A stretch of DNA of 18,704 bases from Phyllobacteriaceae bacterium. GTDB lineage: Bacteria; Pseudomonadota; Alphaproteobacteria; Rhizobiales; Ancalomicrobiaceae. The stretch is taken from contig JAAYVT010000200.1 in NCBI GenBank assembly GCA_012517025.1, positions 1 through 18,704 of the forward strand, written 5' to 3'. The notes under the pieces were generated by a model, which saw only the letters and a list, made by a program, of their open reading frames with translations, was not told the origin of the DNA and searched no databases. Shown here piece after piece: positions 1 to 6,567 of the stretch. Made by a program: the position numbers and the translations under genes. Within the stretch, counting starts at the first letter, position 1. Every line of letters begins with the position of its first letter.

Positions 1-1
1 C

Positions 2-241
2 CATGCCCACCCGGTGCTCGACGGCATCCGCCTCGGCCCCGACGGCCTGCACGCATATTTCCTGCATTCCTTCGCCTTCGCGGTGAAGCATCGCGGCGAC
101 CTCGTCGCCACCGCCGACTACGGCGGTCCGGTGACGGCGATCGTGGCGCGCGACAACGTCGTCGGCACCCAGTTCCATCCCGAGAAGAGCCAGACCCTCG
201 GTCTCGCCCTGCTCGCCAACTTCCTGAAGTGGGCGCCCTGA
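2..241 (+). CDS. hisH: Imidazole glycerol phosphate synthase, glutamine amidotransferase subunit (C-terminal part)
   Basis: This is the last 79 codons of HisH; the start lies before the window. HisH is the glutaminase half of the HisH-HisF enzyme, which releases ammonia from glutamine for imidazole ring formation in histidine biosynthesis. The visible part matches the C-terminal end of the class I amidotransferase fold. It has the HisH-like stretch GLHAYFLHSFAF and, near the end, GTQFHPEKS, which carries the His and Glu of the Cys-His-Glu triad. The cysteine nucleophile lies upstream and cannot be checked. It ends in TGA 89 bp before hisA on the same strand, which fits a his operon. Family assignment is secure; completeness is not testable. 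Confidence 0.93.
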   Translation, partial: HAHPVLDGIRLGPDGLHAYFLHSFAFAVKHRGDLVATADYGGPVTAIVARDNVVGTQFHPEKSQTLGLALLANFLKWAP

Positions 242-330
242 GGCGTCCGCGCGATGCCGAGCCCGAACGGGCGCCGGCCGGTCGGGCCGTATCGCTCACC
301 GATTGCGTGAGCCAGCATGAGAGTTCATCG

Positions 331-1068
331 ATGATCCTCTTCCCCGCGATCGACCTCAAGGACGGCGCCTGCGTCCGTCTGAAGCTCGGCGAGATGGACC
401 AGGCGACGGTCTACAACGACGACCCGGCGGCGCAGGCGACCGCCTTCGCCGATCTCGGCTTCCCGTGGTTGCACGTCGTCGATCTCAACGGCGCCTTCGC
501 CGGCCGCTCGGTCAACGGCGCGGCGGTGGAGGCGATCCTCGCCGCCGTCGCCGGCCGCATGAAGGTGCAGCTCGGCGGCGGCATCCGCGATCTCGCCGCG
601 ATCGAGGGCTGGCTCGCCAAGGGCCTCGCCCGCGTCATCCTCGGCACCGTGGCGGTGCGCGATCCGGCGCTGGTGAAGGAGGCCTGCCGGCGCTTCCCCG
701 GCCGCGTCGTCGTCGGCATCGACGCCAAGGGCGGCAAGGTCGCGGTCGAGGGCTGGGCGGAAGGCTCCGAGCTGACCGCGATCGATCTGGCCAAGAAGTT
801 CGAGGACGCCGGCGTCGCCGCCATCGTCTACACCGACATCGACCGCGACGGCGTGCTGAAGCGTCTCAACATGCCCTCGACGCTGGAGCTCGCCCGCGCC
901 GTCTCGATCCCGGTGATCGCGTCGGGCGGTCTCGCCTCGATCGCCGACGTCGAAGCGATGCTCGCCCCGGAGGCGCGCATCCTCGAGGGCGCCATCACCG
1001 GCCGCGCCCTCTACGACGGCCGCCTCGACCCGCGCGAGGCGCTGGCCCTGATCGCCGCGTACGCTTGA
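331..1068 (+). CDS. hisA: 1-(5-phosphoribosyl)-5-[(5-phosphoribosylamino)methylideneamino] imidazole-4-carboxamide isomerase
   Basis: HisA catalyses the Amadori isomerisation of ProFAR to PRFAR in histidine biosynthesis, in the cytosol. The protein is 245 residues, the normal length for this (beta/alpha)8 barrel. The N-terminal FPAIDLKDG puts the catalytic base at Asp8, and GIDAKGG supplies the second aspartate at Asp131. Phosphate-binding loops are visible at QLGGGIR (80-86) and ASGGL in the C-terminal half. I chose the ATG at 331 because it begins directly with the conserved MILFPAIDL; an in-frame upstream extension to about 229 has no family similarity. It follows hisH by 89 bp. In many related bacteria hisF comes next, but here a heat-shock gene does. 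Confidence 0.97.
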   Translation: MILFPAIDLKDGACVRLKLGEMDQATVYNDDPAAQATAFADLGFPWLHVVDLNGAFAGRSVNGAAVEAILAAVAGRMKVQLGGGIRDLAAIEGWLAKGLARVILGTVAVRDPALVKEACRRFPGRVVVGIDAKGGKVAVEGWAEGSELTAIDLAKKFEDAGVAAIVYTDIDRDGVLKRLNMPSTLELARAVSIPVIASGGLASIADVEAMLAPEARILEGAITGRALYDGRLDPREALALIAAYA

Positions 1069-1083
1069 TTTTCGGCGCCGTCT

Positions 1084-1104
1084 CCCCGGCGACCGTCGCC
1101 GGGG
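1084..1104 (+). terminator. Strong GC hairpin after hisA, possible terminator
   Basis: A perfect 9-bp inverted repeat (CCCCGGCGA / TCGCCGGGG, loop CCG) starts 15 bp after the hisA stop and lies upstream of the heat-shock promoter. It is well placed to end the his transcript. There is no U-tract after it, so efficient intrinsic termination is uncertain. Confidence 0.45.
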
Positions 1105-1123
1105 GGGCATCCCGTGCCCTCGC

Positions 1124-1152
1124 CTTGATCCCTTCGGTGGTTCTCCCCATAT
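1124..1152 (+). promoter_or_regulatory. RpoH (sigma-32) heat-shock promoter of hsp20-DUF1150
   Basis: The -35 element CTTGATC (1124-1130) and the -10 element CCCCATAT (1145-1152) are separated by 14 nt. This closely matches the sigma-32 consensus CTTGAAA-N13 to 15-CCCCATNT. Transcription should start near 1159, giving a leader of about 85 nt before the hsp20 ATG. The location, directly before a small heat-shock protein gene, strongly supports the call. No expression data are available here. Confidence 0.8.
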
Positions 1153-1159
1153 TCCCGGG

Positions 1160-1244
1160 GACGGCTCCTCGGATCCGTCGTCGGCGATCGCCTCGCCCGA
1201 GGGGTCGCCGGCCGGTTCACGGGTCGCTTGACGAGGGCCTGACC
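1160..1244 (+). promoter_or_regulatory. ROSE-like RNA thermometer in the hsp20 leader
   Basis: ROSE elements in rhizobial small heat-shock mRNAs hide the Shine-Dalgarno in a hairpin in which a UYGCU motif pairs with the SD and one G bulges out. Here GGUC-G-CU (1222-1228) pairs with AGGGCC (1234-1239) around a 5-nt loop, with G1226 bulged. The pairs are G-C, G-C, U-G, C-G, then C-G, U-A. The SD-like AGGG (1234-1237) sits 7 nt before the ATG. The stem can extend outward through 1220-1221/1240-1241 and 1214-1216/1242-1244. A second upstream stem (CGGCGA 1182-1187 with UCGCCG 1205-1210, containing CCUC/GAGG) gives the multi-hairpin layout usual for ROSE. The fold was worked out by hand. Confidence 0.7.
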
Positions 1245-1676
1245 ATGTCGCGTTTCCCGGGCTTCTCGAGCCCCTTTCTCCTCGGCTTCGACGAGATCGA
1301 GCGCGTGCTCGATCGGGTCTCGAAGGCCGCCAACGACGGTTATCCGCCCTACAACATCGAGCGACTGGTCGCCGCCGACGGCGACCGTGAGGTGTTGCGC
1401 ATCACGCTGGCGGTGGCGGGCTTCACCCGCGACCAGCTCGACGTCACCATCGAGGACAGCCAGCTGGTCATCCGCGGCCGTCAGACCGACGACGATCGCA
1501 ACCGCCAGTTCCTGCATCGCGGCATCGCCGCCCGTCAGTTCCAGCGCGTCTTCGTGCTGGCCGAGGGCATCGAGGTGGCGGGCGCGGAACTCAAGGACGG
1601 TCTGCTCGCCATCGATCTCGCTCGACCGGAGCCCGAACGGGTGGTCCGCCGGATCGACATCGCCACCAGCGAGTGA
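1245..1676 (+). CDS. Hsp20/alpha-crystallin family small heat-shock protein
   Basis: This is a 143-residue small heat-shock protein (IbpA/rhizobial class A type), an ATP-independent holdase that keeps unfolding proteins soluble in the cytosol. The N-terminal segment (FPGFSSPFLLGFDEIERVLDRV) resembles IbpA-like proteins. The alpha-crystallin domain covers roughly residues 37-125, with beta-strand segments such as YNIERL, LRITLAVAGF and LVIRGRQ. A shortened tail follows, without a clear IxI motif apart from RRIDIATSE. I chose the ATG at 1245 because it fits the family N-terminus and follows the AGGG site; the longer in-frame reading frame from 465 is an overlap artefact inside hisA. An RpoH promoter and a ROSE-like leader precede it, and a DUF1150 gene follows 69 bp later, probably in the same transcript. 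Confidence 0.95.
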   Translation: MSRFPGFSSPFLLGFDEIERVLDRVSKAANDGYPPYNIERLVAADGDREVLRITLAVAGFTRDQLDVTIEDSQLVIRGRQTDDDRNRQFLHRGIAARQFQRVFVLAEGIEVAGAELKDGLLAIDLARPEPERVVRRIDIATSE

Positions 1677-1745
1677 ACCCGGCCCATCGGGCGAACGAAT
1701 CGGAGAGGGGCGGGCCGGCGATGCCGGATCCCGCGAGGAGGAATC

Positions 1746-1994
1746 ATGACCCATCGTATCCAGATCGCACCCGAAGTCCTCGCCCAGATCGGCGAAGGCC
1801 ATCTCGCCTACGTCCGCGAGATGACGTCGGAGGATCTCACCCGGCTGTTCCCGGGCGGCCCCGAACTGCCTCCGGGGCTGCGGCTGTGGGCGCTGATCGG
1901 CGCCGCCGGCGAGCCGATCCTGGTCACCGACGACCGCGACACCGCGTTGCACGGGGCGCTCGAGCAGGACCTGACGGCGGTGTCGCTGCACTGA
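1746..1994 (+). CDS. DUF1150 family protein
   Basis: This 82-residue protein belongs to the DUF1150 family of small alphaproteobacterial proteins, which are often encoded next to hsp20. Its function is unknown. It has no signal peptide or membrane segment. The sequence is acidic with an ordered look, including VREMTSEDL, a proline-rich LPPGLRLWALIG segment and the conserved-looking EPILVTDDRDTAL. A strong ribosome-binding site (GAGGAGG) precedes the ATG at a good distance. It lies 69 bp after the Hsp20 stop with no terminator between, so the two should be co-transcribed under heat shock. A role in proteostasis is a guess from context only. It ends 42 bp from the convergent ptsN stop. Confidence 0.85.
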   Translation: MTHRIQIAPEVLAQIGEGHLAYVREMTSEDLTRLFPGGPELPPGLRLWALIGAAGEPILVTDDRDTALHGALEQDLTAVSLH

Positions 1995-2036
1995 CGGCCG
2001 AGCAGTCGGACGGCGTGACGGGCCGGGACGGCGGCC

Positions 2037-2501
2037 TCACGCGGCGTCGGGTTCGACCGAATGGGCGAGCAGCGCGTAGAGCGCTTCCGGATCGCGGCTG
2101 GCGCGCAGCTTGGTCGCGAGGGTGGCGTCGCGCAGCACCCGCGCGGTGCGCGCCAACGCCTTGAGGTGATCGGCGCCGGCGTCGGCCGGCGACAGCAGCG
2201 CCACGATCAGATCGACCGGCTGCCCGTCGGTGGCGCCGAAGTCGACCGGCCGCTCCAAGCGGGCGAACACGCCGATGGTCCGATCGAGGCCCTCGATCGC
2301 GACGTGCGGGATGGCGACGCCATGCCCGACCCCGGTCGGCCCCAATCGCTCGCGCTGGACGAAGCCCTCGAACACGTTTCGCTCGTCGAGCTTGGTGAGG
2401 CGGGCCGCGCGGGCGGCGATCTCTTGGAGAACCTGCTTCTTGTTGCCGGCCCGCAACGCCGGCAGAACGGCTTCGAAACCGATGAGATCACCGAGGTTCA
2501 T
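2037..2501 (-). CDS. ptsN: PTS IIA-like nitrogen regulatory protein (EIIA-Ntr)
   Basis: EIIA-Ntr is the output protein of the nitrogen-related PTS. It takes phosphate from an HPr-type protein and regulates partners such as potassium transport and sensor kinases, rather than carrying sugar. The protein is 154 residues, normal for PtsN. The phosphorylated histidine is His66 in GVGHGVAIPH, the typical G-x-A-x-P-H motif, and the fold continues through LIVALLSPADAGADHLKALA. I chose the ATG at 2501 (MNLGDLIGFEAV) because the 34-residue upstream extension has no family similarity. It is the last gene of the lpt-rpoN-hpf-ptsN block, 179 bp after hpf, with terminator-like hairpins in that gap, so it may have its own promoter. 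Confidence 0.95.
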   Translation of the reverse strand: MNLGDLIGFEAVLPALRAGNKKQVLQEIAARAARLTKLDERNVFEGFVQRERLGPTGVGHGVAIPHVAIEGLDRTIGVFARLERPVDFGATDGQPVDLIVALLSPADAGADHLKALARTARVLRDATLATKLRASRDPEALYALLAHSVEPDAA

Positions 2502-2557
2502 CACGGAGCTTCCGAATCGATGCTGGGGGGACGGGCTCGCGTCGAACCCGCCACCCC

Positions 2558-2601
2558 AAAAAGGAGTCGCGCCGAAAGTGGGGTCGACCGACCTTCGGCG
2601 C
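2558..2601 (-). terminator. Hairpin after hpf, possible terminator
   Basis: An 8-bp inverted repeat, GCGCCGAA (2569-2576) with TTCGGCGC (2594-2601), encloses a 17-nt loop containing the palindrome GGTCGACC. Read on the minus strand, it is followed six bases later by five Ts (2562-2558). This could end or attenuate the hpf transcript before ptsN. The long loop and the spaced T-run make it imperfect. Confidence 0.4.
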
Positions 2602-2612
2602 AACTGGTATCG

Positions 2613-2632
2613 ACCCCGGGTCGGGGTTTTTT
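2613..2632 (+). terminator. Rho-independent terminator oriented on the plus strand
   Basis: A 6-bp GC-rich stem, ACCCCG (2613-2618) and CGGGGT (2622-2627), with a 3-nt loop, is followed directly by TTTTT (2628-2632). This is the classical intrinsic terminator layout, reading plus-strand. No plus-strand gene ends nearby: the closest, DUF1150, stops 600 bp upstream with ptsN lying antisense between. It may stop read-through or antisense RNA across ptsN. Confidence 0.55.
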
Positions 2633-2680
2633 CAGATCACCGCGGCAGCGCGATCACGCCACCCGGCATGGGCATCGGCC

Positions 2681-3256
2681 TCAGGCGTCGGCGCCGAGGC
2701 TGGGATCGACCCAACCGACGTTGCCGTCGGCGCGCCGATAGACGACGTTGAGGCCGCCGTTGGCCGGATTGCGGAACATCACGAAGGGCGCTCCGGTCAT
2801 GTCGAGCTCCTGCACCGCGTCCCCGACCGACAGCGTCTTCAGGGGCTTGGTGCTCTCCGCGATCACCGCCGGATGGAAATCCTCCGGGACCTCCTCGTCC
2901 TCGCCCGGCACCTCGAGCACGCGGTAGGCGGTCTCGATCACGTGGGCGCGACCCTCGGAGTTGTTGTGGTCGCGCAGCCGGCGCTTGTAGCGGCGCAACT
3001 GTTTCTCGATGCGGTCGATCGCCTGATCGACGCTCAGGTAGGGATCCTGTGCCGCCCCCACCGCCTGTACGGTGATGCCGGTGCCCAGATGGAGCGCACA
3101 TTCCGTTCGGAAGCCGATGCCTTCCTTCTCCACGGTGGCGTGGCCCTTGAAGGAGCCACTGAAATATTTGGAGAGTGCCTCACCGACGCGCTCTTCCGCA
3201 TGGCTGCGCAGCGATTCGCCGATGTCGACGTTCTTGCCGGAAACCCTGAGGGTCAT
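2681..3256 (-). CDS. hpf: Ribosome hibernation-promoting factor, long form
   Basis: Long-form HPF binds the 30S decoding region and dimerises ribosomes into inactive 100S particles in stationary phase. The protein is 191 residues with both expected domains. The N-terminal beta-alpha S30AE domain covers about residues 1-105 (MTLRVSGKNVDIGESLRSHAEERV; then a basic helix with QLRRYKRRLRDHNN). After an acidic linker (EVPGEDEEVPEDF) comes the C-terminal dimerisation domain (about 135-190: KPLKTLSVGDAVQELDMTGAPFVMFRN...NVVYRRADGNVGWVDP). A GGGAGG site lies upstream of the ATG. It follows rpoN by 195 bp, the usual neighbour, and precedes ptsN. That gap carries a CTCGGG/CCCGAG hairpin but no promoter I can defend. 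Confidence 0.96.
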   Translation of the reverse strand: MTLRVSGKNVDIGESLRSHAEERVGEALSKYFSGSFKGHATVEKEGIGFRTECALHLGTGITVQAVGAAQDPYLSVDQAIDRIEKQLRRYKRRLRDHNNSEGRAHVIETAYRVLEVPGEDEEVPEDFHPAVIAESTKPLKTLSVGDAVQELDMTGAPFVMFRNPANGGLNVVYRRADGNVGWVDPSLGADA

Positions 3257-3451
3257 GGATCTTCGACCTCCCGGTCGGCGCCGTCTCGGGAGACCCGAGG
3301 CGACGACCTTCGTGATGTTTGCCGCCCCTCTCCGAAAGGCACCCCCGGACCTCCTCGATCCGGGCGGCGCCCCGCGTCGGGGGCGATCTTCGGACGATCC
3401 GGCGAACCTTCCGCGACCTCTGGGCGAGGAGGCGGGGGCCGGCGGATCGCT

Positions 3452-5011
3452 TCACGCCAACGCCTGCTTCTCGCGGCGGCGCTGGACGGAAGAGGGTATG
3501 TTCAAAGCCTCGCGATATTTCGCGACGGTCCGCCGCGCGATGTCGACGCCGGCGTCGCGCAGCATCTTCACGATGGTGTCGTCCGAGAGCACGTCGTCCG
3601 CCGCCTCCCGATCGATCAACTCCTTGATGCGGTGGCGCACCGATTCGGAGGAATGGGCCTCGCCGCCCTCCGATGATGCGATCGACGAGGTGAAGAAATA
3701 CTTCAACTCGAAGATCCCGCGGCTGGTCGCCATGTATTTGTTCGAGGTGACGCGGCTCACCGTGCTCTCGTGCATGCCGACCGCGTCGGCGATCATGCGC
3801 AGATTGAGCGGCTTCAGGTGCTGGATGCCGTGGGTGAGGAAGGCGTCCTGCTGACGGACGATCTCGGTCGACACCTTGAGGATGGTCTTGGCGCGCTGAT
3901 CGAGGCTCTTCACCAGCCAATTCGCCGTCTGCATGCAGTCGGAGAGATAGAGCTTGTCCTTCTCGCCCTTGGCGGTCTTGGAGACGCGGGCGAAATAGCT
4001 CTGGTTGACCAGCACCCGCGGCAGCGTCTCGCTGTTCAGCTCGACCACCCAGCCGCCGTCCGGTCCCGACCGCACCACCACGTCGGGCACGATCGGCTGC
4101 ACCAGCGCCGAGCCGAAGGCGTTGCCCGGCTTGGGGTTCAGCGCCCGGATCTCGGCGATCATGTCGGCGAGGTCGTCGTCGTCGACCTTGGTGAGGCGCC
4201 GCAGCGCCGGAAAATCGCGCTTGGCCAGCAGTTCGAGGTTGGCGACCAGCACCTGCATCGCCGGATCGAAGCGATCGCGCTCCTTCAGCTGCAGCGCCAG
4301 ACATTCGCCGAGATCGCGCGCACACACGCCGGCCGGGTCGAAGCTCTGCAGCAGCGCCAGCACCTCCTCGACGAGGCCGTTCGGGGCGCCGAGCTTGTCG
4401 GCGACGGCGGCCAGATCGGTGCGCAGATAGCCCGCCTCGTCGACCGAATCGATGAGATGCCGCCCGACCATCCGCCACATCGGATCGACGGTCGCCAGCA
4501 TCAGCTGCTCGGTCAGGTGATCGGCCAGCGACACCTCGACCGCGACGAAGCTCTCGAGGTTGTAGTCCTCGCCGCCGCCGGCGCCGCTGGTCGAGGTCTG
4601 CGACCAAGTCTCGCCGACCAGACGGGTCGGGTCGATCGCCTCGCTCGGGCCGTCGTCCTGGAAGACGTTGGTGAAGTCGGCGTCGAGCCGTTCGCCGATC
4701 TCCGGCGAGGCGGTCTCGAAGGCGGTGTCGATCTCCGGTCCGGGACCGGCCGGGGCGAAGTCGGCGCCGCCGTCGGCCTCCGCCGCGCTCTCGCCGGCTT
4801 CGTTTCGCTCGGCGCTCTCCGCGGCCTCGCTCGTCGCCGGGCGGTCCTCGCCCTCGTCGCGTTCCAACAGCGGGTTGCGCTCGAGTTCGTTCTCGACGTA
4901 GGCCACGAGATCGAGATTGCCCAGCTGCAGCAGCTTGATCGCCTGCATCAGCTGAGGCGTCATCACCAGAGACTGGCTCTGTCGGAGCTCCAGTTTCGGG
5001 CTCAGCGCCAT
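3452..5011 (-). CDS. rpoN: RNA polymerase sigma-54 factor
   Basis: RpoN directs RNA polymerase to -24/-12 promoters that need an enhancer-binding ATPase, typically for nitrogen, carbon and motility genes. The protein is 519 residues. Region I is the Gln/Leu-rich activator-interacting segment (residues 5-50: LELRQSQSLVMTPQLMQAIKLL and LVAYVENELERNPLLE). Region II is strongly acidic and low-complexity (about 51-160). The core-binding region follows. The C-terminal DNA-binding region includes an HTH (GMHESTVSRVTSNKYM) and the RpoN box ARRTVAKYRE at 492-501. I chose the ATG at 5011 because the protein then begins with conserved MALSPKLELRQ; an upstream TTG at 5107 adds 32 unrelated residues. It lies between lptB and hpf, the standard order in this group. 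Confidence 0.97.
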   Translation of the reverse strand: MALSPKLELRQSQSLVMTPQLMQAIKLLQLGNLDLVAYVENELERNPLLERDEGEDRPATSEAAESAERNEAGESAAEADGGADFAPAGPGPEIDTAFETASPEIGERLDADFTNVFQDDGPSEAIDPTRLVGETWSQTSTSGAGGGEDYNLESFVAVEVSLADHLTEQLMLATVDPMWRMVGRHLIDSVDEAGYLRTDLAAVADKLGAPNGLVEEVLALLQSFDPAGVCARDLGECLALQLKERDRFDPAMQVLVANLELLAKRDFPALRRLTKVDDDDLADMIAEIRALNPKPGNAFGSALVQPIVPDVVVRSGPDGGWVVELNSETLPRVLVNQSYFARVSKTAKGEKDKLYLSDCMQTANWLVKSLDQRAKTILKVSTEIVRQQDAFLTHGIQHLKPLNLRMIADAVGMHESTVSRVTSNKYMATSRGIFELKYFFTSSIASSEGGEAHSSESVRHRIKELIDREAADDVLSDDTIVKMLRDAGVDIARRTVAKYREALNIPSSVQRRREKQALA

Positions 5012-5079
5012 CGCGACCGTTAAACCCTCTCGTGCCGCAACCACGCGATGTGGTCCGGATCTTGCCTCTGACGCCTCTA

Positions 5080-5107
5080 GTGTTAGCCCAGCCGGGCGTG
5101 CCGGCAA
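5080..5107 (-). promoter_or_regulatory. Possible housekeeping promoter of rpoN
   Basis: In the 138-bp lptB-rpoN gap, minus strand, TTGCCG (5107-5102) and TAACAC (5085-5080) are 16 bp apart and resemble -35/-10 elements. Transcription would start about 60-65 nt before the rpoN ATG. The match is modest and was judged by eye. Confidence 0.3.
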
Positions 5108-5149
5108 AGCAAAAACGCGTGCCCCCGACGAATGTGATGCGCGACCGCC

Positions 5150-5944
5150 TCAGAAACTGAACTGCTCGCCGAGGTAGAGGCGCCGAACATCCGGATTTTC
5201 GACGATTTCCCGCGGACTTCCGGTGGTCAGCACGTGTCCGGAGGCGATGATGAAGGCGCGGTCGATCAGGCCCAGCGTCTCGCGGACGTTGTGGTCGGTG
5301 ATCAATACGCCGATCCCACGTTGCGTCAGATGGCGCACCAGCGCCTGGATGTCGCCGACCGCGATCGGGTCGATGCCGGCGAAGGGCTCGTCGAGCAACA
5401 TGAACGACGGCCGCGAGGCGAGCGCCCGGGCGATCTCGCAGCGTCGCCGCTCGCCGCCCGACAGCGCGATCGCCGGCGACTTGCGCAGGTGGTCGATGCG
5501 AAACTCGCCGAGCAGCTCGTCGAGCGCCTCGCGGCGGCGGGCGCGGTCCGGCTCCACCACCTCGAGCACCGCCAGGATGTTCTCCTCGACGGTGAGGCCG
5601 CGGAAGATCGAGGCCTCCTGCGGCAGATAGCCGATGCCGAGGCGGGCGCGGCGATACATCGGCAGCCGTGTCACGTCGTAGCCGTCGAGCAGGATGCGGC
5701 CGGCGTCGGGACGGATCAGGCCGGTGATCATGTAGAAGACGGTGGTCTTGCCGGCGCCGTTCGGGCCGAGCAGGCCGACCGCCTCGCCGCGATGGACGTC
5801 GAGACTGACGCTCTCCACCACCCGGCGCTTCTTGTAGGCCTTGGCCACGGTCTCCACGACCAGGCCTTCCTCGGGATCGCCGATGCGGGTGGCGCCGCCG
5901 TGGGCGGCGTCGGGCGACCGGAACGCGACGGGCAGGGATCTCAA
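5150..5944 (-). CDS. lptB: LPS export ABC transporter ATP-binding protein
   Basis: LptB is the cytoplasmic ATPase that powers the LptB2FGC extractor, moving lipopolysaccharide from the inner membrane onto the Lpt bridge. The protein is 264 residues with the full ABC set: Walker A GPNGAGKTT (60-68), Q-loop YLPQE (106-110), signature LSGGE (161-165), Walker B FMLLDE (181-186) and H-loop His218 in ITDHN. The C-terminus IVENPDVRRLYLGEQFSF is typical of LptB. The start is a TTG at 5944, supported by a very good SD 5 nt upstream; no ATG occurs before the Walker region. The first 25 or so residues are variable extension. lptA ends 49 bp upstream and rpoN follows. Confidence 0.97.
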   Translation of the reverse strand: MRSLPVAFRSPDAAHGGATRIGDPEEGLVVETVAKAYKKRRVVESVSLDVHRGEAVGLLGPNGAGKTTVFYMITGLIRPDAGRILLDGYDVTRLPMYRRARLGIGYLPQEASIFRGLTVEENILAVLEVVEPDRARRREALDELLGEFRIDHLRKSPAIALSGGERRRCEIARALASRPSFMLLDEPFAGIDPIAVGDIQALVRHLTQRGIGVLITDHNVRETLGLIDRAFIIASGHVLTTGSPREIVENPDVRRLYLGEQFSF

Positions 5945-5949
5945 GGGCG

Positions 5950-5955
5950 TCCTCC
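5950..5955 (-). promoter_or_regulatory. Ribosome-binding site fixing the TTG start of lptB
   Basis: The minus strand reads GGAGGA here, 5 nt before the TTG at 5944. A near-perfect SD at ideal spacing is the main reason for accepting the rare TTG start. Confidence 0.7.
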
Positions 5956-5993
5956 GGAGCGGAGACGAGGCGCGCGACGGGCGCGGGGTGGGG

Positions 5994-6557
5994 TCAGTTG
6001 CCGGCGGCGGGCTTCTGCTGCGATTCCAGAATCAGCTGGACGCGGCCGGCGCCGTCGAGCTTGTACTGGCCGGACTTCAGGTCGATCGACAGCCGGTCGC
6101 CGCGCGCCACGTTCTTGCCCTGGGTGAGCACCACGTTGCCGGTGATCTGCGCCGTCTGGGTGGTCATGTCGAACCACCCCTTCTCGCCGGTGACGGTCTG
6201 ATCCTTCTGCGAGATCAGCACCTTGCCTTCCGCCTCGAAGCGCCGGATCGACTGCGATCCGCCGGCCTGGGCGAGATCGGCGGCGCCGTTGCCGGCATAG
6301 AACACGCGCAGCCGCTGGGTCTTCAGCACCGTGTCCTTCTGCAGCACGTGGACGTTGCCGGTGAAGACGGCGTTGCGGTCCTTGTCCAGTACCTCGAGGC
6401 TGTCCGCCTCGATCTGGATCGGCTCCTTGCCGTTCGAGCCGAATCCCTTGAACGCGTCCGACATGCCGCCGGACGTCGCCGCTCCGGCGGGGACCGCGAG
6501 CAGGCCGAGGAGGAGAACGGCGGCGGCGCTCGAGGCGAAACGGGAGGTTCGGATCAT
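5994..6557 (-). CDS. lptA: LPS transport periplasmic protein LptA
   Basis: LptA forms the periplasmic beta-jellyroll bridge that carries LPS from LptC to LptD. The protein is 187 residues. A Sec signal peptide is plain: MIRTSRFA, a hydrophobic core AAAVLLLGLLAV, then cleavage near AGA-AT at about residue 27. The OstA-like domain follows: EPIQIEADSLEVLDKDRNAVFTGNV, then repeated strands such as AEGKVLISQKDQTVTGEKGWFD and GNVVLTQGKNVARGDRLSIDL. I chose the ATG at 6557 because it gives a clean signal peptide and lies 10 nt after the lptC stop. An in-frame ATG at 6593 would overlap lptC and add a proline-rich leader. Coupled with lptC and lptB. Confidence 0.94.
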   Translation of the reverse strand: MIRTSRFASSAAAVLLLGLLAVPAGAATSGGMSDAFKGFGSNGKEPIQIEADSLEVLDKDRNAVFTGNVHVLQKDTVLKTQRLRVFYAGNGAADLAQAGGSQSIRRFEAEGKVLISQKDQTVTGEKGWFDMTTQTAQITGNVVLTQGKNVARGDRLSIDLKSGQYKLDGAGRVQLILESQQKPAAGN

Positions 6558-6567
6558 CGCAGGGATC

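Noticed and set aside
465..1244. N-terminal extension of the Hsp20 frame through hisA
   Set aside because: The extension is an Arg-rich overlap within hisA; the promoter, leader and SD place the true start at 1245.
3770..5023. A 417-codon plus-strand open frame
   Set aside because: It is the exact antisense of rpoN, which is certain from its region I and RpoN box.
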